Of a stretch of DNA of 12,146 nt, positions 1 through 4,914 are shown one piece after another. How positions within the stretch are numbered: the stretch's first letter is position 1; the number at the start of each line of letters is the position of its first letter. The position numbers and the translations under genes are program-made. The stretch is from Patescibacteria group bacterium (GTDB taxonomy: Bacteria > Patescibacteriota > Minisyncoccia > Phycocordibacterales > PALSA-1337): the NCBI GenBank assembly GCA_023487965.1, contig JAMDBV010000030.1, positions 1 through 12,146 on the forward strand, given 5' to 3'. The notes beneath the pieces are model-generated. The model was not told where the DNA came from and made no database searches. It saw nothing but the letters and a program-made list of their open reading frames with translations.

Positions 1-35
1 AATCCCCATGGGGCTATGCGCGTACTCTATACCAT

Positions 36-69
36 ACGAAAACACGGCCACAATAGGCCGTATTTTCGT
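36..69 (-). terminator. Terminator-like hairpin downstream of rpsG
   Basis: Arms at 36-49 and 56-69 are complementary at 13 of 14 positions (one C-A mismatch) around a 6-nt loop. Read on the minus strand, a GC core (CGGCC/GGCCG) is followed by a T-rich tail (GTGTTTTCGT) 24 nt after the rpsG stop. The A/T-rich outer stem means it could also work in the plus direction. The rest of the first 92 bases shows no gene; only a short ccccatgggg palindrome (4-13) stands out. Confidence 0.6.
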
Positions 70-92
70 GGACACTAATATAGTTATCCCTA

Positions 93-563
93 TTACCACG
101 CAAAGTGCGCAAATGCCTTGTTCGCCTCGGCCATCTTGTGGACATTTTCGCGTTTCTTGACCGCTTCGCCTTCATTTTTCGATGCCGCAATGATTTCATC
201 GGCCAATTTCATATGCATCGGCTTGCCCTTCTTGCCACGCGCGGCCTCAATGATCCATTTCATAGACATCGCTTGTCGGCGTTCAGGCCTGACTTCGCGA
301 GGCACCTGGTAGTTTGCACCTCCGACGCGTCTCGATCGGACTTCTACAGCCGGAGCCGTATTGCGCAGAGCCGTTTCCAATACTTCTATCGGATTCTCCA
401 CCTTCGCCTGCTCTTTGATCGTATTCAGGCAATCATAGACGACATTCCTCGCTATATTCTTCTTGCCTTCCTGCATAACATAGTTTACGAACTTCGAAAC
501 TTTGACGGAATTGTATACCGCATCCGGCTTCAATTCCCTTTTGATGTTTATTTTGCGTCTCAT
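93..563 (-). CDS. rpsG: Small ribosomal subunit protein uS7
   Basis: uS7 is a primary 16S rRNA-binding protein that starts assembly of the 30S head and lies near the E site. The 156-residue product has the usual bacterial length and family pattern: basic N-terminus (MRRKINIKRE), the KFVNYVMQEGKK helix, the RNTAPAVEVRSRRVGGANYQVP segment and a C-terminal KMAEANKAFAHFAW. It begins with ATG 5 nt after the rpsL stop, so it is in the conserved rpsL-rpsG (str) operon order. No Shine-Dalgarno sequence precedes it (GGCATAAATACC before ATG), so translation is probably coupled to rpsL. fusA or tuf, usual next genes, are not seen in the remaining 92 bases, and a hairpin suggests that transcription ends here. 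Identification is certain at family level. Confidence 0.97.
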   Translation of the reverse strand: MRRKINIKRELKPDAVYNSVKVSKFVNYVMQEGKKNIARNVVYDCLNTIKEQAKVENPIEVLETALRNTAPAVEVRSRRVGGANYQVPREVRPERRQAMSMKWIIEAARGKKGKPMHMKLADEIIAASKNEGEAVKKRENVHKMAEANKAFAHFAW

Positions 564-568
564 GGTAT

Positions 569-988
569 TTATGCCTTAGCGGCTTTCGGCTTCTTATTGC
601 CATATTGGCTGCGACCTTTCCTCCTCGCTTCGACACCTGCACAGTCGAGCACGCCTCGCACCACCGAATAACGCAAACCAACATCCTTGACGCGACCGCC
701 ACGCAAGACCACGACCGAGTGCTCCTGCAGATTGTGTCCCATTCCAGGAACATAGGCGGTAACTTCCATACCGTTGGTCAGGCGCACGCGGGCGATCTTG
801 CGGATAGCCGAGTTCGGCTTCTTCGGCGTCTTGGTTGTGACTTTGGTGCAAACACCGCGCTTAAATGGCGCCGGGAAAAATACCGGACGATTCTGAATCG
901 AATTGAAAGTACGCGTCAATGCGATTGACTTCGACTTTCGCTTGAAGGTCTTGCGACCTCGCTTTGTAAGTTGATTGATTGTTGGCAT
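569..988 (-). CDS. rpsL: Small ribosomal subunit protein uS12
   Basis: uS12 sits at the decoding centre of the 30S subunit and controls accuracy; it is the classical streptomycin-resistance locus. The 139-residue product starts [12 protein letters not shown] and has the family motifs [29 protein letters not shown] and [19 protein letters not shown]. The segment before KRGVC is about 13 residues longer than in E. coli, as in Bacillus-type S12 proteins. One feature is odd: where the family has KDLPGVRYH this protein has KDVGLRYS, one residue shorter, so the proline equivalent to E. coli Pro90 is missing. I re-read the bases at 661-720 and the deletion is in frame. The gene starts with ATG and has only a weak, distant GGTGAAG upstream. 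It leads a two-gene operon with rpsG. Confidence 0.97.
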   Translation of the reverse strand: MPTINQLTKRGRKTFKRKSKSIALTRTFNSIQNRPVFFPAPFKRGVCTKVTTKTPKKPNSAIRKIARVRLTNGMEVTAYVPGMGHNLQEHSVVVLRGGRVKDVGLRYSVVRGVLDCAGVEARRKGRSQYGNKKPKAAKA

Positions 989-1025
989 AGTCTGAATTCT
1001 TCACCGCTACGGTTTTGAGATTTTT

Positions 1026-1047
1026 GGCCTTGAATGCAATTCAGGCC
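1026..1047 (-). other. Leader hairpin upstream of rpsL
   Basis: Within the 148-nt gap between the AbiEii-type gene and rpsL, GGCC-TGAAT pairs with ATTCA-GGCC around a 3-nt loop with one bulged T (1030). It lies about 38 nt before the rpsL ATG on the minus strand and is followed there by AAAAATCTC, not by T residues, so it is unlikely to be an intrinsic terminator. It may be a leader structure of the S12-S7 mRNA. A weaker 6-bp hairpin lies at 1090-1108. No convincing promoter was recognised in the gap. Confidence 0.3.
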
Positions 1048-1136
1048 CTAGAAACCGCGCGATTACTCATTCTTGCCTTAATTATTAATTGTTCCTTTCG
1101 ATGGAACAGTCATGCAACATTAACACGGGTATCGGT

Positions 1137-1793
1137 TTATTGCAAACCGACGACTTTCTTTGCTACAGCCGGGACTTTGCTCTCAAAATATTTCTTAACA
1201 TCTTCCCATTTTACCCGAAAGCGTAATTCCGGCATCGGATCACCTTCCGCATCGTTAAAATAGACGAGACTTTTCAATATATGATGATAATCGTGCGCAA
1301 CTGATGGATATTGTTTACCCAATCTACGGATTACAGATTCCAGATCTTGACCATTGTTCATGAGCCAGTAAAGGTCAATAAAATCGCGTTTTCTTCCTCG
1401 TTGGGAGATAGCAACAACTTTCATAACCGCAATGTCATTTGGTATGAGAATTCTAATGAATCCGAATAGAACCCTCTCCTCTGACGGCAGGAAGAACGGG
1501 TACGCGATAAAGCTGACTTTTGCATTCATAAGTTCTCCATAGACCGTACCTTTGGAATTGATATCGGTTTTCCAATCTTTATTGTCAAAGAAATTCTGCA
1601 AGAGCTGGTCATTGTTGAAATCTCGATCTATGGTAAAAAAATCCAGATCAACGGATTGACGGTGTCCGACCTGAAGAGCAAGGGCTGTGCCGCCAGCTAG
1701 ATACCAATTTGAATCTTTCAGCCATTCTTGCAACGATAAATACTCCAAAGCTGATCTAGTACTTTTTGGTAATATGTCAAAATGTAAATCCAT
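1137..1793 (-). CDS. AbiEii/AbiGii-type nucleotidyltransferase, probable toxin
   Basis: This 218-residue protein fits the AbiEii/AbiGii toxin family (polymerase-beta-like nucleotidyltransferases; characterised AbiEii/MenT-type members transfer nucleotides to RNA). The N-terminal motif YLAGGTALALQVGHRQSVDLDFF (residues 31-53) supplies the GGT turn (34-36) and the metal-binding Asp49/Asp51 pair. A later conserved block, PNDIAVMKVVAIS followed by RGRKRDFIDLYWL (118-144), matches the Lys125 and Asp137/Asp140 region typical of the family. The third acidic position on the KVSFIAY strand is Ser, which I believe is tolerated in this subgroup. The ATG lies 1 nt after the stop of the DUF6922-like gene (TAA-A-ATG), with no Shine-Dalgarno sequence, so translation is coupled. 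Toxin function is inferred from family and gene pairing. Confidence 0.85.
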   Translation of the reverse strand: MDLHFDILPKSTRSALEYLSLQEWLKDSNWYLAGGTALALQVGHRQSVDLDFFTIDRDFNNDQLLQNFFDNKDWKTDINSKGTVYGELMNAKVSFIAYPFFLPSEERVLFGFIRILIPNDIAVMKVVAISQRGRKRDFIDLYWLMNNGQDLESVIRRLGKQYPSVAHDYHHILKSLVYFNDAEGDPMPELRFRVKWEDVKKYFESKVPAVAKKVVGLQ

Positions 1794-1794
1794 T

Positions 1795-2019
1795 TTATTG
1801 TTGTAGAATCAATTTCCACAGTATCTTTGTCTCTGGACGCAATGTGCGCGAATTCCGTACCACATTCATCAATTGTTCCTTATTGTAATTATTCCAGAGC
1901 CAGCGGACCTCATCGTCACGCCCAAAATCCATAACTCTTTCCATGACATATACGGCATTTGCCTTCAAATCGATCTTACTCGGGTCCGTATCCCAAAATA
2001 ATGATTGCCTGAATTTCAT
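1795..2019 (-). CDS. DUF6922-like small protein, probable antitoxin partner
   Basis: This is a 74-residue acidic/basic mixed protein with the pattern FRQSLFWDTDPSKIDLKANA, then YVMERVMDFGRDDEVRWLWNNY and VVRNSRTLRPETKILWKLIL. That order (FWD.DP..ID, then VIERV...G...W.W, then SR.L...T..FW) is what I know as the DUF6922 family, which is commonly found directly before AbiEii-like nucleotidyltransferases. There is no enzyme motif, membrane segment or classical DNA-binding motif that I can identify. It is the first gene of the cassette, and an extended -10 promoter ends only 6 nt before its ATG, so the mRNA should be leaderless. Role as antitoxin is inference from position and from the repeated 13-mers around its promoter. 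Confidence 0.8.
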   Translation of the reverse strand: MKFRQSLFWDTDPSKIDLKANAVYVMERVMDFGRDDEVRWLWNNYNKEQLMNVVRNSRTLRPETKILWKLILQQ

Positions 2020-2083
2020 GAAGCAATTATAGCATATTCTGGACTATGCGTCAGCATAAATTGCCTGAATTTGCAGGCAATTT
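2004..2083 (-). repeat. Repeated 13-mer flanking the toxin-antitoxin promoter
   Basis: The minus-strand 13-mer AAATTCAGGCAAT occurs twice exactly, at 2004-2016 (codons 2-6 of the DUF6922-like gene) and at 2060-2072. Its inverted partner CAGGCAATTT lies on the plus strand at 2074-2083. The two direct copies are 56 nt apart and bracket the -35/-10 elements (2026-2054). Such placement suits operator sites for autoregulation, but the upstream copy is also one arm of the terminator-like hairpin. Confidence 0.5.
2026..2054 (-). promoter_or_regulatory. Promoter of the DUF6922/AbiEii operon
   Basis: On the minus strand TATAAT (2031-2026) matches the -10 consensus exactly and is preceded by TGC, an extended -10. 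CTGACG (2054-2049), 17 nt further upstream, matches the -35 consensus at four positions (TGAC). Only TGCTTC (6 nt) lies between the -10 and the ATG at 2019, so transcription should start at or within a base of the start codon. Confidence 0.7.
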
Positions 2084-2084
2084 A
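2057..2084 (-). terminator. Hairpin after the M50 protease gene
   Basis: A perfect 11-bp inverted repeat (TAAATTGCCTG at 2057-2067, CAGGCAATTTA at 2074-2084) with a 6-nt loop lies 17 nt after the stop of the M50 gene and just before the next promoter. The GCCTG core with a T-rich descending arm suits a weak terminator in either direction. It has no separate T-run, and its sequence overlaps the repeated 13-mer, so it may be an operator instead. Confidence 0.45.
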
Positions 2085-2101
2085 GGCCATCTATTACCGC
2101 A

Positions 2102-2704
2102 TCAAATACCCGTAAATACCTTGAAAATATATGGTATGATCGGCGCGACGATCTGCCAAAGGAAGAACACAACGATGATAACGAATATAGGTCCATTGGC
2201 TTCGAGTATCATTCTGGTACGGCCGTATTGCTGTGGCAATAGAGCAAAGAGCAGTTTTGAACCGTCGAGAGGCGGCAACGGGATCAGATTGAATATTGCC
2301 AAGACGATATTGATGATAACGATATACATACATATAGTCACGAATGGCGTTACGCCCGTTGCACCAATATTTGCGAAACGTATGATTGTGCCGAATACAA
2401 GAGCGATAACAAGATTCGAAGCCGGACCCGCCGCCGCGATCAGGAATTCGCCCAATCTTTTATTCTCAATATTGTACGGATTGTACGGTACCGGTTTGGC
2501 CCAGCCGAATGTGAAGCCAAAAATAGATGTGATTAGTGGTACGACGATAGAGCCGATAGGGTCGATATGCGCCAGAGGGTTGAGCGTAAGCCTGCCCGCA
2601 TGTCTCGCCGTCGGGTCGCCCAAGGCGTCGGCCATTAGTCCATGAGAAAGCTCGTGGATTATGACTGACATTATTAATATTGCTATTGATAGTATTGTGA
2701 TCAT
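2102..2704 (-). CDS. Site-2-protease-like M50 family membrane metalloprotease
   Basis: This 200-residue protein is almost wholly hydrophobic and carries the M50/site-2 protease zinc motif HELSH in the first transmembrane segment (His17, Glu18, His21, in VIIHELSHGLMADALGD). GPASN (93-97) and the third-ligand motif NLIPLPPLDG (Asp147) follow, with about five or six membrane segments in all. This is the compact Bacillus YwhC/YdiL-type form without PDZ or CBS domains. Family members cut substrates within the membrane; the substrate here is unknown. The ATG at 2704 is directly preceded by an in-frame TAG, so it cannot extend upstream. An AAAGGAG lies upstream but 17 nt away, longer than normal for a ribosome-binding site. 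Gene neighbours do not suggest a substrate. Confidence 0.92.
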   Translation of the reverse strand: MITILSIAILIMSVIIHELSHGLMADALGDPTARHAGRLTLNPLAHIDPIGSIVVPLITSIFGFTFGWAKPVPYNPYNIENKRLGEFLIAAAGPASNLVIALVFGTIIRFANIGATGVTPFVTICMYIVIINIVLAIFNLIPLPPLDGSKLLFALLPQQYGRTRMILEANGPIFVIIVVFFLWQIVAPIIPYIFKVFTGI

Positions 2705-2725
2705 CTACTTATGAAGTTTGACTCC

Positions 2726-2887
2726 TTTCCCGCGCAATTATGATTTCTATGCTCGAGGACTGTTTGAGCGAGTATAAATTTCTTGGCAAATGGACACAGT
2801 ACGAAGAATACCCGATCTTGTAGCAATTTGCCTAGAAATTTACCGAGCGAGTTCCGCAGAGCATAGAAATCATAATTGCGCGGGAAA
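2726..2887. repeat. 162-bp hairpin-forming inverted repeat, MITE-like
   Basis: Arms at 2726-2754 and 2859-2887 are perfect 29-bp inverted repeats. After an internal loop of 20 against 16 nt, a second stem pairs 2775-2791 with 2826-2842 at 16 of 17 positions, leaving a 34-nt apical loop. GAGCGAGT recurs as a direct octamer at 2766-2773 and 2845-2852 inside the internal loop. The element nearly fills the gap between the divergent M50 and rpmB genes. It is too long for an ordinary terminator and looks like a small non-autonomous mobile element or a structured regulatory region. No flanking target-site duplication was evident. Confidence 0.7.
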
Positions 2888-2970
2888 TAACTAATTGGCA
2901 TTTCAACAGCGAATCCAAGTCGCCCTTGCACAAAACTAAATCTATGATAGCATAATCCCTACACAAACAA

Positions 2971-3213
2971 ATGGCCAAAATCTGCGAAATAACAAAGAAG
3001 GGGTCGATAACCGGCGGCAGGTACTCGAACAGAACCCGCGCCACGCAGTTCAATCCTTGCGGCAAAATACGCCGTTACCCCAACCTTCAGAAGAAGCGCA
3101 TCTTTGTGCCGGAACTCAACAAAACCGTCATCGTCACCACATCTGCTCGCGGTTTGCGCACCATTGAGAAGAAGGGTGCCTTTCGCGCGCTAAAAGACGC
3201 CGGTATTATATAG
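2971..3213 (+). CDS. rpmB: Large ribosomal subunit protein bL28
   Basis: bL28 is a bacteria-specific 50S protein. The 80-residue product shows the family layout: AKICEITKKGSITGGRYSN at the N-terminus, then RRYPNLQKKRIFVPELNKTV and TTSARGLRTIEKKGAF. Length is normal. No Shine-Dalgarno sequence precedes the ATG; the upstream bases are CCTACACAAACAA. Possible -10 elements are TATGAT (2943-2948) and CATAAT (2951-2956), but no good -35 is spaced for either, so the promoter is unresolved. It is monocistronic on the plus strand and overlaps the convergent MBL-like gene by 8 nt at their 3' ends. Confidence 0.95.
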   Translation: MAKICEITKKGSITGGRYSNRTRATQFNPCGKIRRYPNLQKKRIFVPELNKTVIVTTSARGLRTIEKKGAFRALKDAGII

Positions 3214-4105
3214 TATCTATTCTCAATTGTTTCCCATCCGAAATCGCGCGTACGGCGCTTTTTTCTTTTGTATTGAAGCGATTATTCATAGGCAAATAAT
3301 AAAACGGGTCTTCGGCGCGACTTTTCGTACTCACATTCAGGCCGGTCAATGACTTTGAATAAATGAGAAAATCCGCGTAATATCGCCCCGTCAAATCATC
3401 GGCGATATTGCCCGATGTGGCGCTATTGGCGGTAATAATCACTCTCTTTGCTTTATAACATCTATTTCCATCAAATGTTTTGCCTTTCGCGATATATTTT
3501 TGGATCTTCGTCGTTGCATTACCCAATAATAGGAAATGTGTTTGATCGTAATTTATTTCCGGAATAATCTGTGGGGCGCTCGACTTCGAATACGCGAATT
3601 CTCCTGCGTTTGCAGGAAAAATAATGTTCGCGGAAACATTCTCGTCAAAACTGATCACATCTCCACCTTCCACATATGTGACTTTCGCGCCACTGCCACG
3701 CACGGCGCTTTGGAATGTCTCATATATTTTGTCCGTTGTAGTTGAAATACCGAGAGAATATATCGTGTTCTGTGGCAAAATGATTTCACCGACACGATAA
3801 CGCGATATGATGTCGATGAGACCCGTAATGTTGCGCGGATCAGTATCGGTTGCCATCACCTTGTCTATTCGCCTGGAATAGAATGGCAGAATTCCGGTAA
3901 TATTGCGCAATACGGCACCGTTGGCGCCGGCATTTATAACAATTCGCATATCATTCGGGGTTCTAATAAAGTAAGAGGAGCCGTTTACGTTGAAAGCGTA
4001 GACTTCCAGAACCTTTTCTCGGTATTGCTCGAAATACACATATCCGCCCAATGCGGAAATACCAAACATAGCCAATGCGACAATAATGAAACGTTTTGAT
4101 ATCAT
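3206..4105 (-). CDS. Membrane-anchored ComEC-type MBL-fold protein lacking metal ligands
   Basis: The 299-residue product has an N-terminal transmembrane anchor (about residues 6-24) and then the scaffold of the MBL domain normally fused to ComEC: a VYAFNVNGSSYFIRTPNDM strand pair, INAGANGAVLRNITGILPFYSRRIDKVMATD, and LIDIISRYRVGEIILP. The metal-binding residues are gone. The THPDADH motif of the family is TDTDPRN (86-92), the NVNGSS segment replaces DVGQGD, LLLGNA replaces LLTGDI, and TANSATSG stands where a PHHGS motif is expected. It should therefore not bind zinc or cut nucleic acid in the usual way. comEC lies 700 bp away on the same strand without an MBL domain, so this could be a structural partner for DNA uptake. 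That partnership is inference. It is divergent from sod with only 32 nt between start codons. Confidence 0.8.
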   Translation of the reverse strand: MISKRFIIVALAMFGISALGGYVYFEQYREKVLEVYAFNVNGSSYFIRTPNDMRIVINAGANGAVLRNITGILPFYSRRIDKVMATDTDPRNITGLIDIISRYRVGEIILPQNTIYSLGISTTTDKIYETFQSAVRGSGAKVTYVEGGDVISFDENVSANIIFPANAGEFAYSKSSAPQIIPEINYDQTHFLLLGNATTKIQKYIAKGKTFDGNRCYKAKRVIITANSATSGNIADDLTGRYYADFLIYSKSLTGLNVSTKSRAEDPFYYLPMNNRFNTKEKSAVRAISDGKQLRIDTI

Positions 4106-4137
4106 CTCAATATAGTGGATTAAATTAAATCAATAAT

Positions 4138-4722
4138 ATGAAAACATTCGAAACAAAAACATTCGACATACCGGAATTGAAAGGTATTTCCAAAAAAAGC
4201 ATTGAGGAACATCTCAAACTTTATTCAGGTTATGTGAAAAACGCCAATAACGTTCTCGCCAAAATCGCAGAATTGAGCAAAGACGCGGAGAATAACGCAT
4301 ACGTTATAGGAGAATTACATCGCCGCTTCGCATTCGAATACAATGGCATGCGCAATCACGAATCATATTTTGCCTCATTCCAAGGTGGCGCCAAAGCGAT
4401 CGATGAGAAGAGTGCGCTCATGGAAGCGATCAAAAAAGAATACGGCTCATTCGATGCATGGCTTTCCTCATTCAAGGGACTGGCCATGACTCGCGGTATT
4501 GGTTGGGCCATGCTCTATTATGACAGGAATGATTCTCGGCTTATTATGTCTTGGGTCGACGAACAGCACCTCGGTCAATTGAACGCCTGCGATATCATTC
4601 TCGGCCTGGATATGTGGGAACATTCTTATGTCGCGGACTACCAACCTTCCGGCAAAAAGCAATATGTCGAGGATTTCTTCGCTAATCTCAATTGGGAAAT
4701 TGTCGAAAAGCGATTTCATTGA
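4138..4722 (+). CDS. Superoxide dismutase, Fe/Mn family
   Basis: The enzyme converts superoxide to oxygen and hydrogen peroxide. All four metal ligands are visible: His25 in SIEEHLKLYSGYV, His74 in MRNHESYF, Asp158 and His162 in LGLDMWEHSY. The stretch after His25 is one residue shorter than in E. coli SodB and resembles the 'HyklYqgYV' subfamily. Gly70, four residues before His74, is Mn-type (Fe enzymes usually have Gln there), and Gln143/His144 sit near the second specificity position, so the metal cannot be fixed; Mn-using or cambialistic is most likely. Length (194) is normal and there is no signal peptide, so it is cytosolic. No Shine-Dalgarno sequence precedes the ATG; TATAGT at 4111-4116 is a possible -10. 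It stands alone on the plus strand. Confidence 0.95.
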   Translation: MKTFETKTFDIPELKGISKKSIEEHLKLYSGYVKNANNVLAKIAELSKDAENNAYVIGELHRRFAFEYNGMRNHESYFASFQGGAKAIDEKSALMEAIKKEYGSFDAWLSSFKGLAMTRGIGWAMLYYDRNDSRLIMSWVDEQHLGQLNACDIILGLDMWEHSYVADYQPSGKKQYVEDFFANLNWEIVEKRFH

Positions 4723-4746
4723 CAAGCCTTGAGACAGCGGTATAAT
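4719..4746 (+). promoter_or_regulatory. Consensus sigma-70-type promoter after sod
   Basis: TTGACA (4719-4724) and TATAAT (4741-4746) are both exact consensus hexamers, 16 nt apart. The -35 overlaps the sod stop codon. No plus-strand protein gene follows for over 4 kb, but an intrinsic terminator lies at 4888-4914, so the predicted product is a short RNA starting near 4753. Confidence 0.75.
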
Positions 4747-4752
4747 CAGCAC

Positions 4753-4914
4753 AGTAGTAACTATATCCGACATCAGAAAGGATCAGCTGAGAGTTCTTCT
4801 CACGAAGTTCAAATGGAGGAAATTCCGCCCTCCCGGATATGTTTGGTGTATTTCTTATAAGTCCTATGACTTATAAGAAAAGCAGAGACGACCTGGTTCA
4901 TGCCGGTCGTTTTT
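4753..4914 (+). ncRNA. Candidate structured RNA, antisense to the comEC 3' end
   Basis: The span from the predicted start (7 nt after the consensus -10) to the terminator T-run is about 162 nt. Visible pairings are: ATATCCG (4763-4769) with CGGATAT (4834-4840), closing a domain; inside it TGAGA/TCTCA (4788-4792, 4798-4802) and GGAGG/CCTCC (4815-4819, 4829-4833); then a perfect 12-bp hairpin (4851-4862 with 4869-4880, 6-nt loop); then the terminator. A 15-codon ORF (ATG at 4813) could be read from it but shows nothing recognisable. From 4809 onward the RNA is complementary to the last 106 nt of the comEC reading frame, so it could act on comEC mRNA or be an independent RNA sharing the DNA. I do not recognise the family. 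Confidence 0.55.

Noticed and set aside
4..13. Perfect palindrome ccccatgggg
   Set aside because: Only 10 bp with no loop or partner element; too short to interpret near the window edge.
105..671. A 188-codon plus-strand frame
   Set aside because: It is opposite rpsG and rpsL, both certain genes.
1090..1108. 6-bp hairpin after the AbiEii-type gene as a terminator
   Set aside because: The stem is short, AT-rich at the end, and followed by AATTAATTAA rather than a T-run.
4815..4833. A 19-nt stretch matching the RNase P RNA conserved segment (GGAGGAAAGUCCGGGCUCC, recalled from E. coli) at 16 of 19 bases
   Set aside because: RNase P RNA needs some 250 more nucleotides with other conserved blocks, but the sequence beyond is well-formed comEC coding and the candidate transcript ends at 4914. 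The likeness is probably chance.
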